A stretch of 45,077 nt of DNA. Source: an uncultured Bacteroidales bacterium (lineage in GTDB: Bacteria > Bacteroidota > Bacteroidia > Bacteroidales > Bacteroidaceae). The translations under genes were made by a program, and so were the position numbers. The stretch lies in the NCBI GenBank assembly GCA_902776455.1, contig CACYQI010000022.1, positions 1 through 45,077 of the forward strand, in the 5' to 3' direction. The notes below the pieces were generated by a model. It did not search any database. It worked only from the letters and a program-made list of their open reading frames with translations, and was not told the DNA's origin. Numbering within the stretch: the first letter of the stretch is position 1; each line of letters begins with the position of its first letter. This document shows positions 1-8,751 of this stretch, one piece after another.

Positions 1-1
1 A

Positions 2-244
2 CAGGCAGACTTGCGCCGCTTGTTGGAGGACGAACCTAAAACCTACAAGAAAGCACTTGCTCTGATTGCAGAACTTTACGACCATCCACGCACCGGCACC
101 GGCAAGCCCGAGCAACTGAGAGGCAGTCGCCCTGGGTAGTGGAGTCGTCGCATTTCGAAGAAGCATCGTCTGGTCTATGCTATCAACGACACGGAGGTCA
201 TCGTGCTGGTTCTTACTGCATACGGGCATTACGACGACAAATGA
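2..244 (+). pseudogene. YoeB/Txe-family toxin remnant with in-frame stop
   Basis: Reading from base 2 gives a C-terminal part of a YoeB-type toxin (ribosome-dependent mRNA interferase of type II toxin-antitoxin systems). Visible family features are GTGKPEQLRG, then WSRRISKKHRLVY, and the end TAYGHYDDK. A TAG at 137-139 sits directly before WSRR, where relatives usually have Q, Y or R, so a single change such as CAG to TAG would explain it. The 5' part and any antitoxin gene lie outside the window. The frame stays open and family-like after the stop, so the break is recent or a sequencing error. Without readthrough the product would lose its catalytic C-terminus. Confidence 0.8.
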
Positions 245-270
245 GTCTCTGCCGTTAGCCGACGACTTAT

Positions 271-306
271 TCCCCTGCATTGCCCTGAGCGTTGCGGGGG
301 ATTTTC
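271..306 (+). terminator. possible hairpin terminator after the toxin remnant
   Basis: The arms CCCCTGCA and TTGCGGGG pair over 8 positions with one G-T wobble, and a short ATTTT tract follows. It lies just downstream of the YoeB-type frame. The T tract is weak, so this is a modest call. Confidence 0.35.
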
Positions 307-400
307 GTGTCTGTGTGTCGATATATGCCCAGTAGTTTTTCATCACATCGAGTTTTTCTAATTCTCTACATTTCCTTATTTTCTCTTCCGGTTCGGTCGG

Positions 401-705
401 CAAGCCGTCTCTGGCTTCATTTCCGACATTCCATGCAGCGAGGCGGAACAAAGCACGGAGAATAAGCCGACATAACGTGCAGTATCGCCCGACTCTCAAC
501 GCAGAACCCAGCTGAAATGAAAAACACTCGTCACTCGTCACCTTTGCCCCTAACAGACTGAAAATGAGTCAATAACAGGGTGACGGTACTGTCACCCACT
601 CGTCACCCACTCGTCACCTCGCATCCTATTGAATCACAATACAATAAGGGGGAAGGTGACGAGGTTACAGTAATAATTCTACGGAGCCTATGGAGCTAAA
701 GGAGA
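401..705 (+). repeat. dispersed ~300-bp repeat, copy 1
   Basis: This stretch is about 90% identical by eye to 8752-9058, in the same orientation. It contains several copies of ACTCGTCACC and the inverse GGTGACGAG. The two copies flank the 8-kb segment carrying the nucleoside hydrolase fusion and the BspA-like gene. On the minus strand both copies keep an open frame with the shared peptide LRVGRYCTLC. The differences I counted in that frame are 5 synonymous and 3 non-synonymous, too few to prove coding. No known gene is recognised. The remaining 245-400 of this gap shows no gene. Confidence 0.85.
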
Positions 706-783
706 AAAAGCACCTTCGGCGCTTATTTAGCGGTCTCCAATAATTAATTATTAGTACATACCATATATAATATGGGGCTAAAT

Positions 784-815
784 CTTGTTTTTCCCAATGA
801 TATTTCGTATCTTTG
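784..815 (+). promoter_or_regulatory. Bacteroidetes-type promoter of the nucleoside hydrolase fusion gene
   Basis: TATCTTTG at 808-815 matches the -7 box TAnnTTTG. TTG at 785-787 lies 20 bases upstream, the usual -33 spacing. The start codon at 846 is about 30 bases downstream in an A+T-rich leader without Shine-Dalgarno sequence. Confidence 0.75.
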
Positions 816-845
816 CACCATTCAATTAACTAACTATTATTAGAC

Positions 846-2798
846 ATGAAACCTACCAACGTCAACCAAATCCTGAAGCAGGCTTTTGCCTTCGCCCTTG
901 CCATAGCCTTGACCATAGGCCTAAATGGCTGTAAGACACAATCCGCCGCTGACACTCTCGCCACTTCGACTGCCTTGAAGAAGGAACCCATGAAGATGAT
1001 TCTCGACTCCGACTTCGGCAGCTCTACCGACGACCTCTTCGCCCTGATGATGCTCCACCACTACATGGACGACGGTCTGGTAGAGCTGAAAGGCGTTGTC
1101 GTGGACCGTGAAGGCGAGAAAAACGCAGCCATTGTGGATGTCTTCAACACCTACTACGGCCATCCCGACATACCCATCGGGCTGGAGCGCAACGGGGTGA
1201 AGAACCCACGCTGCTTCATCCCCTACAACGGCATCTGCGACCTGAAGGACGCACAGGGAAAGCCGCTCTTCAAGCGCACGCAGGACACCAGCCGCTGCCC
1301 CGATGGCTATAAGCTCTACCGCAAACTGCTGAGCCAGGCAGAGGACAAGTCGATTGTGGTCGTGGCCATCGGCTTCGTCACTTCGTTGGCACAGCTCTTT
1401 GAGTCGGGTGCCGACGAGTACTCGCCTCTTGCAGGCACCGACTTGTTCGGGCAAAAGGTGAAAGCCGTCTATATCCAGTCGGGACGTTTCGAGATAGGCG
1501 ACAGCCTCAGCGGCTACAACATGCGTGCCGCCTCCCGGCAGTCGGCCGTCTTCTACGACCGTTTCCCAAAGAATGTTGACCTGATTATGTCGCCCAGCAA
1601 CGTAGGCGACCAGATAGACTATCTGCCTGCTGAAGTGCTCTCCGACCTCTCCTCCACCGAACTGAACCCCATCAAGGCTGTCTATACACACTACACTTGC
1701 GACACAGGCCAGCGTATGTGGGACACCAATTGTCTGGTGCAGGCTGTCCTCGGCGACGCGGAGTACCCGCTCTCGCCGTGCGGCTGGGTGACCTTCGTTG
1801 ACCGAGGAGAGGAGTCGCTGATGCTCTTCAAGACTGATTCCCAAGGCAATGCACGCTACCAACTGCCTTCCGACAGCTATACTGCCGAGGAGAAGCTCAT
1901 GGACATCCGTCGGCACAACCGTATGAACCGCTATCCCTCGCGCTACACCATCGAAGCGCCTCAGCCACAGCTGAATGGCAAAGGAGCCGCCGAATGGGTG
2001 CGTCCCAGGATGGCCTTGCTGGTGGACAAGTACTTGGGAAGCGCGGGCAACAAGCTCGACCCGGACAATGTGCGCATGCTGTTCCGCCCCATTGGCTACT
2101 CGGGTCCCAACGTCGCCGACTATCGCGAGGCGGAGGAACTCCTGGTCGATTCCATCTACAACGCGATGCTTCAGAAGGCTTTGAACTTAGGCAAGCGCGA
2201 TGTGGTCATCGTGACAGGTCCGCCAGCCAGCGGCAAGACGACGGCCGTCAACCAAATGCAGCTGGGCAAGTCGGGCCTCATCTTCGACGCCACGCTGACC
2301 AACGGCAACCGACTGGAAAAGGCTGTGGCGAAAGCGATGGCTGCCGGCATGGAGCGGGTGAAGGTGGTGATGGTCTATAACGACGTGTTTACCTGCTATA
2401 GGAACAACATGGAGCGCGGCAGAAACATCTGGCGCTATACGGCACTCGACTATCTCGTGGAGTCGTTCCGCAACAATGCCGGACTGCTGGAGCGCCTGCA
2501 AAAGGCCTATCCCACGGTGGAAATCATCCCTGTCACGTTTGAAGGCAATCAACCCATGCAGCAGGTAAGCATCGAGGATGCCCTGAAATGGGACTACTCG
2601 GTCAGCGACAGTCAGATGCACGAACTGCTCACCTACTTGTACCAACAAGTCAACGAGGGCAACGTCGAACCCATGCTGGCTCCTCTCGCAGCAGGCAACT
2701 TGCCGGCCATTCCGGGCCTGAACGAAGAAAACCGCAACCTGGCGAGCGAAATCGACCGCAAGATAAGCAATTTAATAAAGGAAAACAAAGTCAGGTAA
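846..2798 (+). CDS. lipoprotein: nucleoside hydrolase fused to a P-loop (zeta-toxin-like) kinase domain
   Basis: The 650-residue product starts with a lipoprotein signal (lipobox LNGC, Cys29), so export and membrane anchoring are expected. Residues about 50-400 resemble inosine-uridine nucleoside hydrolases, which cleave the N-glycosidic bond of ribonucleosides. The Asp cluster is DSDFGSSTDD, a variant of DxDxGxDD with two extra residues, and RMWD near residue 300 fits the distal catalytic Asp. Residues about 450-600 form a second domain with a Walker A motif GPPASGKT (G458-T465), as in zeta-toxin/AAA_33 kinases. The two recognisable domains are complete in one uninterrupted frame. An ATP-using fold behind a lipoprotein signal is odd, because the periplasm has no ATP. 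Domain 1 is a firm call; the role of domain 2 is inference. The gene is monocistronic with its own promoter. Confidence 0.85.
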   Translation: MKPTNVNQILKQAFAFALAIALTIGLNGCKTQSAADTLATSTALKKEPMKMILDSDFGSSTDDLFALMMLHHYMDDGLVELKGVVVDREGEKNAAIVDVFNTYYGHPDIPIGLERNGVKNPRCFIPYNGICDLKDAQGKPLFKRTQDTSRCPDGYKLYRKLLSQAEDKSIVVVAIGFVTSLAQLFESGADEYSPLAGTDLFGQKVKAVYIQSGRFEIGDSLSGYNMRAASRQSAVFYDRFPKNVDLIMSPSNVGDQIDYLPAEVLSDLSSTELNPIKAVYTHYTCDTGQRMWDTNCLVQAVLGDAEYPLSPCGWVTFVDRGEESLMLFKTDSQGNARYQLPSDSYTAEEKLMDIRRHNRMNRYPSRYTIEAPQPQLNGKGAAEWVRPRMALLVDKYLGSAGNKLDPDNVRMLFRPIGYSGPNVADYREAEELLVDSIYNAMLQKALNLGKRDVVIVTGPPASGKTTAVNQMQLGKSGLIFDATLTNGNRLEKAVAKAMAAGMERVKVVMVYNDVFTCYRNNMERGRNIWRYTALDYLVESFRNNAGLLERLQKAYPTVEIIPVTFEGNQPMQQVSIEDALKWDYSVSDSQMHELLTYLYQQVNEGNVEPMLAPLAAGNLPAIPGLNEENRNLASEIDRKISNLIKENKVR

Positions 2799-3203
2799 TC
2801 CGCAGAGTTGGCCGTCCAGGAGGACTGGGGATTGAAGCTCCCGGGAGTGCTGAAGAGCGTGTAATACATTTGGAAATTAATGGGCAATTACATGGCAATT
2901 ATATGTTTAAGATAAAAGCGAATTACCATAAATGCCCCATGTTGACTTCGTCGAGCTAAAGCTTCCGCCTGCGCCTGAGGCTTGCCGAAGAATTACCATA
3001 AATTATATGTCCTTTAGTTTTCATCGAATTCACGTTATTTATTATTATTGGTGTCCGCTAAATAAGCACCTTCGGCACTCTTCTCCGGACTGCAATAAAA
3101 GGAAATATCTTTTCATGTGTTTTGGGATTACAAATCCCTATACTCCTTGCGGTCGGATTGCAAATCCGCCCGAACAGGAGCTTGAGCAGGGGCAAACGGC
3201 CCT
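2799..3203. other. gene-free stretch with fragments of dispersed repeats
   Basis: No convincing gene is seen. GAATTACCATAAAT occurs twice, at 2920-2933 and 2991-3004. A module with TAAATAAGCACC next to TTCG or GAA lies near 3058-3080 and recurs near 708-735 and 9098-9120. A partial REP-like palindrome lies at 3124-3175. Confidence 0.5.
3124..3175. repeat. REP-like palindromic element, solo copy
   Basis: GGGATT-ACA-AATCCC (3124-3138) is followed by CGGATT-GCA-AATCCG and CCCGAAC. The same order of palindromes flanks the RAYT gene at 30340-30390, so this is a solo copy of that repeat family about 26 kb from the transposase. Confidence 0.75.
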
Positions 3204-3300
3204 CTGTGGAGCGTGGCCAGTACTACCGTGGAGAAACTCCAGTACTACCACGGGAAAACTCCAGTACTACCACGGTGGTACTGGCTGCACTCCGCCGAGG
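3200..3300. repeat. 22-bp-period array A
   Basis: Cores CTGTGG (3204), CCGTGG (3226), CCACGG (3248), CCACGG (3270) and a degenerate CCGCCG (3292) are exactly 22 bp apart. Between the cores stands CCAGTACTA rather than the CATCGGC sequence of the other arrays. Period and core are therefore shared while the spacer differs. The array lies in the gap between the convergent nucleoside hydrolase and BspA genes. Confidence 0.75.
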
Positions 3301-3613
3301 CGTGATGTCCGCTCCATGAGGGAGGTCTGTTCTGGCCTGGGGAAGGAAACTCGCTTGCTAATGTCGCTCGTGCTCACGAAGAGAAGCCCTGCTACGCCCG
3401 TGTAGTTTGGTTCGATGGTCTGCCTGCTGCTGTCTGAAAGGTTCGGGGTCGCTAAAACAAGTTCGGGCGAACCATTTGGTCCGCCCGAGCGAGTTTCCCC
3501 TTTCCTTCACGGAAGAGAGGTTAGGAGTTTGAAGCTGTTACTTAATCACAACCTTGAGCTGCGCTCGAGCTCGTTCACGCTCGGTAAAGCATGAGCGAGC
3601 TCTTGCTTTACTC
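3301..3613. other. 3' flank of the BspA-like gene with hairpins, no gene
   Basis: An inverted repeat at 3463-3488 (arms TCGGGCGAACC and GGTCCGCCCGA, one mismatch, 4-base loop) is followed on the minus strand by ACTTGTTTTAG, so it may be the BspA-like gene's terminator. A second imperfect palindrome with GAGCGAGCTC and GAGCTCGTTC motifs lies at 3560-3605. No gene is seen. Confidence 0.45.
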
Positions 3614-4884
3614 TCACTTAATCACGACCTTTCTTCCGCCATTGATGTAGAGGCCGGGCTGTACGGGCTTGCCGGTGAGCTTGCGGCCGCTGAGGTCGAA
3701 CCAGCTGTCCTTAAAGTCCTTGGAGTCCCTAAGGTCCTTAAGGTCTTCCAGGCCTGTTATCAAGTCGTTGTCCTGACCTTCCTGCAGGAAGTTGATGTTG
3801 TCCACGAAGAAGCCGTCGCCTGGGGCGTCAACGCTGCCGTCCTTCGTGTATTCCCACTTGAAGGTGTGCATGCCTGCCTTGACGGGGAAGATGTAGCTGC
3901 CCCATACATCGCCGAGCGTACCGTAGCTGAACTGCTGTTCGCCGTCGATGTAGAAGATGCACTTGTCCCAGCCGCTGCCAGAGCCTTCGCCCATGCACTT
4001 CGCCATGAAGTAGATATAGCCGTTTGTGTCGAAGAGGTACATCGCCGAGATTGCGGACGAGGAGTTAGCCACGCCCTTGTTGCCGCTCCTCATGCTGAAG
4101 CTTCCGCTTTCGGCATCCTCGCCTGTGATGTCCCACGGATAGTCGCCTTCCGAGATGAAGGGAATTTGGTTCAGCTTGCCTGTCTCGAAGTCGGCCAGCG
4201 TTTCCTGAGTGGGCATGTCGTAGGGGTTGAGTTTATGGGCGGAGTGGTTGAAGGTTGCCCATTCGCTGTTGATCAGGCCATAGTCGGTGCTGGCGTTGGG
4301 CACAGTCCAAAGGAAGGCCCTGTTGGCCGTGATGCGCTTTGCCCAGAATGCCTTGTAGTTGGAACTGATGGTTGCGGGCAGTATGGGTGCATCTTTGCCG
4401 TAGCAGTTCACGCGCTTCAACTCGTAGAGTGATAATGAGGCGCGGCCGATGCTCTTCACACCTGAGCCGAGCGTCACCGTCTTGATGTGGTCGTCGGGAT
4501 GCTGGCCGTCCGACGTTCCTTCGCCTTCGTAGTAGAGGAAGTAGGGCTGTATCTCGACGTCCTTACCTGTGATGACAATCTCCTCTATCTCGCTGAGGAA
4601 GTCGATCCACTTGAAGCGATAGGCTGTTTCCGGGTCGTCGATATGGTCGGTCCTGGACGTCAGCGTAGGCATTGCGCCGTTGTAGTTCACGGTCAGCACG
4701 CCATCGACAAACGTCCAGTAGCCCTGTGTGCCCAGCGTGCCGCACTTCATCATCTCGTTTACGTCAAGGTCGGCCGCGATGTGGAAGCGGGTCGTTGCCG
4801 GGTTGGCAGCATAGTAGTAGCCGTCCGAGGTCTTCAGAATATGCAGCGTGGCATTGTTCTTGGCGGCTGCATCGAGGTCAACGA
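3614..4884 (-). pseudogene. C-terminal part of the frameshifted BspA-like protein
   Basis: This frame continues the BspA-like protein after a one-base frameshift near 4876-4890. It holds another GYWTFVDGVLTV unit, more leucine-rich-repeat-like segments, a probable jelly-roll domain (from FETGKLNQ to VDNINFLQ) and a tail WFDLSGRKL...GLYINGGRKVVIK. That tail resembles the C-terminal sorting segments of secreted Bacteroidetes proteins and recurs in two other genes here. A linker LEDLKDLRDSKDFKD just before the tail is encoded by five 9-bp repeats (3707-3751). It has no start codon of its own that makes sense; it is part of the gene starting at 8436. Confidence 0.75.
3707..3751 (-). repeat. coding 9-bp tandem repeat (5 units)
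   Basis: Five 9-bp units of the type GTCCTTAAG (plus strand) encode LED-LKD-LRD-SKD-FKD, an acidic/basic linker before the C-terminal tail. Similar 9-bp-period arrays lie at 10355-10453, 13071-13142 and 19252-19341, also at gene ends. Confidence 0.8.
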
Positions 4885-7800
4885 GAGCGACTTCTTGCCG
4901 ACGGACTTGAGGAAGCGTCCCAGCGTGACGGTCTCCACGCCTGCCGATGCGTCGGCGAAGTATTTGCCGCCGAAGAAGTTGTCGGGGATGGACTTCACGT
5001 TGTCCGTGAAGATGACTTCCTTGATGAGGCTGACCCATGCATTGAAGGTCTCGCACCAGGGCTTGCCCTCTGAATCGGTGGCCGGGATGTCGCCGCTGAC
5101 GTCAACCACGAGCGTGCCGTCCGTGCCGAGATACCATGTGCCGTTCTGGCCAATCGAGCCGCCGGTGGGCAGAGCCGGCTCTACGATTTCATTATTGCTC
5201 TCTACAATCATGTCCTTCCAGATGTTGGCAGCCTTGTAGGCAGCGACGAAGTCGGGCGGAACGATGAGATGGATGTTGCTGAGCGTGAGGTCGTCGAATG
5301 GCCAGGCTTCCTCCCATTCCATACCCACTTCACCGACATTCTTACCCCTGTAGTCCATGGGCAGGGCAGGAGGTGTAGCGCGGTTGATGTAGATGTACCT
5401 GAGGCCTGTACAGCCTTCGAAGGAATCGTAGTTGATGCTCTCCAGCTTGCTGCCCAGCCTTACTGTTTCAAGAGCCGTGCAGCCGCGGAAGAAGCCGCTG
5501 GACAGACGTGTGGCGTTGGCCGTGACAGATTTCAGGCTGCTGCATCCTGAGAAGCATCCGCCGGCATTTTCAATGTCGGCACTGCTTATGTCGATTGTCG
5601 TCAGTTTGCTGCAAGCGATGAAGGCAGCGCCGCCAAGCTTGCAGACAGGACCCAACTTCGCTTCCACCAGGTTCTTGCATCGAGCGAAGGCTCCGTTCTG
5701 AATGTCCTCTGCGTTGGTAAGGTCGAGCGTCTCGAAGGCTGCATATTCGAAGGCGTATTCTCCGATGGTATCCACGTTCTCGATATTGATGCTCTTCAGC
5801 TTCGGGCATTCTCGGAAAGCGCGGTTGCCTATCTTCTTTATCGAGGGGCAGAGCTTCACGCTTTCCAGGTTCGGGAAGTCCTCGAAGCAGTACCCGGGCA
5901 CTTCGCCCAGGTTGCCCGAGAATTCAATCCTCTTGGTGAGCATGCAGGGGTCGGTGGGGATTTGGTCGTAGCCTATTCCGAAGTCGAGTTTTCCTGCTTC
6001 TGCGCCTGTCAGGCTTCTCCCGGCAGAGATGACCATCGTGCCGTCGTCGTAGAGTATCCAGCTGCCGTCGCCGAAGTAGCCGGCCTTCGTCCATGTGCCG
6101 CGGCCGTCGGCGTAGGAGATGTGGAACTTGTTCCAGCTCGGGTCCATCAAGTACCTCGTCACGTAGGCATCGGCTACAGACAGGTCGATGGAGGCTTGTC
6201 CGTCGCTCTTGATGCTGGAGAAGGAGTATCTGGTCGTCGTGGCAGGCGTGCTTGCACGGTTCTCGATGGTTTTCAGGCTTTGGCAGTTCTTGAAGACGTA
6301 GTTGCCCACAGTGGTCAGGTTCTTGCCCAACTGGATGACTTCCAGGTTTGTGCAGCCCTCGAAGACGTTGTTGCCGAGTGTCTCAACGACGGGGGTGTTG
6401 ATTGCTATCAGTTTGGGACAGTTCTTGAAGGCCTCGTCGTGTATCTCCCTGCAGTTCAACGAAATGCTCACGTTGCCCAGATTAGGCAACTCGGAGAAGG
6501 CGTTCTTGCCTATCGTTTGACTATTTCTGAGATGGATGTACTTGATGTGCTCGCGGTACGCATCCCAGGGCTGTTCCCTGTAGTAGCTGTAGTCGGGTAT
6601 CGACGAGCAGTTGATGCTCAGCGTGCCGGAAGAGGCGAGCGTCCATGTGCCGTCCCCGACGCTGCCGTTCACGGGGAAGGTGAACTCCTTGTCCACCTTC
6701 ATCTTGCCGAACACGGGATGGTTCTCGTAGTACTGTCTGTATAGCTCAGCCTCACAGTGAAGCGTGACGTCGGAGAGCCTGTAGTCGCTGAAGATGTCGG
6801 ACGGGAAGCCGTATTTGATTGGCTCCGAGACGAAGACGTCGGTCAGGTCTGGGCAGCTGGCGAAGCAATGCGAGCCGAAATTGCAATTCATGGTTGAGCC
6901 ACCGAACGACAGTTTCACGATGTCACTGCTGGCGAAGGCATAGTCACCGACGGATTTTACATTGCTGAGGTCGAATTCCTGTATGCCGCTCATCCTGAAA
7001 GCGTTGGAGCCGATGACTTTAACCCACGAGAAGTCGAGATCGCCAAATAGATTCTGGCAGTTTTCGAAGGCGCTTTCGGGAATGTAATTTGCATTGAAGT
7101 GACCAAATTGATCATCAAGAGTGAGACTTCTACAGTTCTCGAAGGCATGGGAGCCAAGACTGTTTATATTCATTCCGAAGAGGAAGCTGAGGTTTGTACA
7201 GTCCAGGAAAGCTTTATCGCCTATTGTAACGTTCATGTTTTCATTCGCCCCATTCATAAATACATCCCAGTCATATATAGCCCCAAGCTCTTCACAGGAT
7301 AGGAATGCTTCTCTACCAATAACCAATCGATCTATATTCTTTAAATATATAGAACATATGTTACGGAGGAGTCCGCTGTTGAAACAGTAATCGGGAATGG
7401 TGAACGTTATGTCAGACTTATTACCGACGTATTCTATTATCATGTCATTCACGTAGTCGAGTACAGACTTCCATGGAGCGGCATCGCCCAAGACGTGCAA
7501 GAAAGGTGACGAATCAGTCACAGGTATGGGCTTTTCGAAGGCAGGCATCTTGTCAGTAGTCAGAACCACTCGCAGATAATTATCTTCATCTACATACCAG
7601 CCGCCGACAAGTTTGCCGTCGTCATAAATAGGTCCGCCTGGATAGATACGGCCAGTCTGACCTTTGTCCCTATTTTTACCACCACTATCATCAAGGTAAT
7701 AGCAACACATATAGCCCTTCTCTACTTCAGGGTGCTTTTTGGGATAGTAGTTGATGTAGGTATTAAGATACTCATTAGGCACAATGACAATCGAGTTTTG

Positions 7801-8436
7801 TCTCAATGGATAGTCATACATTTCACTATTAGACAAATCAGTGTGCCAAAGACGCTCCCAGTCTGGTGGTGTCGGGTTTTGTATGAAGATATACTTTGGA
7901 CCGTGCATCGACCATGCCTTCAGCATCTTCACCTTGCTACCAAGGTCTGCCATTCGGCAAACATTAGGATTAGTATTAAAGGAACAAAATTGATAGGTTT
8001 CCACCAACGGAAGAGAGATGTTCACGACCGATGCATCCTCAAAAGCACCTTCTCCCACATAGTCGCACTTGGGGAAACTGATGAGAGGAATGCCTTTGCC
8101 ATCCCGGCCGCAGTAGGCAAAAGAATACTTGGCGCATGCCTCGACGTTCTCGCCGCCCGTCACAGAGGTGACGTTTTCTAGTAAATGGAAGGCAGAGCGG
8201 CCGATGTTCGTACAGCCGGAACCGATGTGGATGGCAGTAATCCGATTACGATATTTGTACCACGGAATATCGTCAGTACTGGAGTAGTCGGCCATGTCGC
8301 CGTTGATGTTGACCGTCAGCTTGCCGCTGTCGTCAATCACCCACGAACCGTTTTTGCATGTGCCGGTAATATCGGCCCACGCTGCGCTCCCTGCCGTTAC
8401 CAACAGACAGAAGAGCAGAAGTAATTTCTTCTTCAT
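4834..8436 (-). CDS. BspA-like leucine-rich-repeat surface protein, N-terminal part (frameshifted)
   Basis: The product is a secreted BspA-family protein with many LRR_5 repeats, recognisable by recurring F..C..L..I.L and IG..AF.. units. Family members act in adhesion or host and substrate binding. A signal peptide MKKKLLLLF...SAAWA is followed by blocks that each open with a G(T/S)W.L..DG(T/K)L.V cap (near ITGTCKNGSW, GDGTWTLASS, GDGSWILYDD, GQNGTWYLGT). An ATG 10 codons upstream (8466) is possible, but it would leave only a few bases of leader after the -7 box at 8479-8486, so 8436 is preferred; a long A tract separates the two ATGs. The frame ends prematurely (LTSMQPPRTMPRCIF) because of a one-base shift near 4876-4890. 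One extra G after TCG restores KSLSVDLDAAAKN. The intact protein would be about 1600 residues. Confidence 0.85.
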   Translation of the reverse strand: MKKKLLLLFCLLVTAGSAAWADITGTCKNGSWVIDDSGKLTVNINGDMADYSSTDDIPWYKYRNRITAIHIGSGCTNIGRSAFHLLENVTSVTGGENVEACAKYSFAYCGRDGKGIPLISFPKCDYVGEGAFEDASVVNISLPLVETYQFCSFNTNPNVCRMADLGSKVKMLKAWSMHGPKYIFIQNPTPPDWERLWHTDLSNSEMYDYPLRQNSIVIVPNEYLNTYINYYPKKHPEVEKGYMCCYYLDDSGGKNRDKGQTGRIYPGGPIYDDGKLVGGWYVDEDNYLRVVLTTDKMPAFEKPIPVTDSSPFLHVLGDAAPWKSVLDYVNDMIIEYVGNKSDITFTIPDYCFNSGLLRNICSIYLKNIDRLVIGREAFLSCEELGAIYDWDVFMNGANENMNVTIGDKAFLDCTNLSFLFGMNINSLGSHAFENCRSLTLDDQFGHFNANYIPESAFENCQNLFGDLDFSWVKVIGSNAFRMSGIQEFDLSNVKSVGDYAFASSDIVKLSFGGSTMNCNFGSHCFASCPDLTDVFVSEPIKYGFPSDIFSDYRLSDVTLHCEAELYRQYYENHPVFGKMKVDKEFTFPVNGSVGDGTWTLASSGTLSINCSSIPDYSYYREQPWDAYREHIKYIHLRNSQTIGKNAFSELPNLGNVSISLNCREIHDEAFKNCPKLIAINTPVVETLGNNVFEGCTNLEVIQLGKNLTTVGNYVFKNCQSLKTIENRASTPATTTRYSFSSIKSDGQASIDLSVADAYVTRYLMDPSWNKFHISYADGRGTWTKAGYFGDGSWILYDDGTMVISAGRSLTGAEAGKLDFGIGYDQIPTDPCMLTKRIEFSGNLGEVPGYCFEDFPNLESVKLCPSIKKIGNRAFRECPKLKSINIENVDTIGEYAFEYAAFETLDLTNAEDIQNGAFARCKNLVEAKLGPVCKLGGAAFIACSKLTTIDISSADIENAGGCFSGCSSLKSVTANATRLSSGFFRGCTALETVRLGSKLESINYDSFEGCTGLRYIYINRATPPALPMDYRGKNVGEVGMEWEEAWPFDDLTLSNIHLIVPPDFVAAYKAANIWKDMIVESNNEIVEPALPTGGSIGQNGTWYLGTDGTLVVDVSGDIPATDSEGKPWCETFNAWVSLIKEVIFTDNVKSIPDNFFGGKYFADASAGVETVTLGRFLKSVGKKSLSLTSMQPPRTMPRCIF

Positions 8437-8478
8437 AGTTTTTTTTTTTTTTAATATTTTTTTCATGTTTTGCCGCTA

Positions 8479-8486
8479 CAAAGTTA
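8479..8486 (-). promoter_or_regulatory. -7 box of the BspA-like gene
   Basis: TAACTTTG on the minus strand matches TAnnTTTG. No clear TTTG stands 20 bases upstream. It is about 43 bases before the preferred ATG at 8436. Confidence 0.5.
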
Positions 8487-8523
8487 TGTTTTATTTCGCA
8501 AAGATTAATAATGTTTCTTAATC

Positions 8524-8558
8524 AAATTTCGGTATAATTTTAAGTTGTACCGAAATTT
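8524..8558. promoter_or_regulatory. perfect 11-bp inverted repeat upstream of the BspA-like gene
   Basis: Arms AAATTTCGGTA (8524-8534) and TACCGAAATTT (8548-8558) are perfect, with a 13-base A+T-rich centre. The site lies 38-80 bases upstream of the -7 box, where an activator or repressor could bind. No T tract follows, so a terminator is less likely. Confidence 0.55.
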
Positions 8559-8751
8559 TACTATTTTGATGTTTTTCATCAATTATTGATCTTTTTGTGC
8601 ATAACGAAATGATAAATCTCTGAACGAAATGAGCACTTAGAGCTGAAATTCGAGGCGAGAGGCTGTTTCCTTTGCCCTCTCAGGCGGCAAAGCACGGAGG
8701 TCAAATCCGCCAGGACTGGTTGAAGTCTCGGCAGTTCCGAAAAACGGCCTT

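Noticed and set aside
530-690. Iteron-like origin of replication suggested by repeated ACTCGTCACC words
   Set aside because: There is no replication initiator gene nearby and the words are part of a dispersed repeat with a second copy at 8752-9058.
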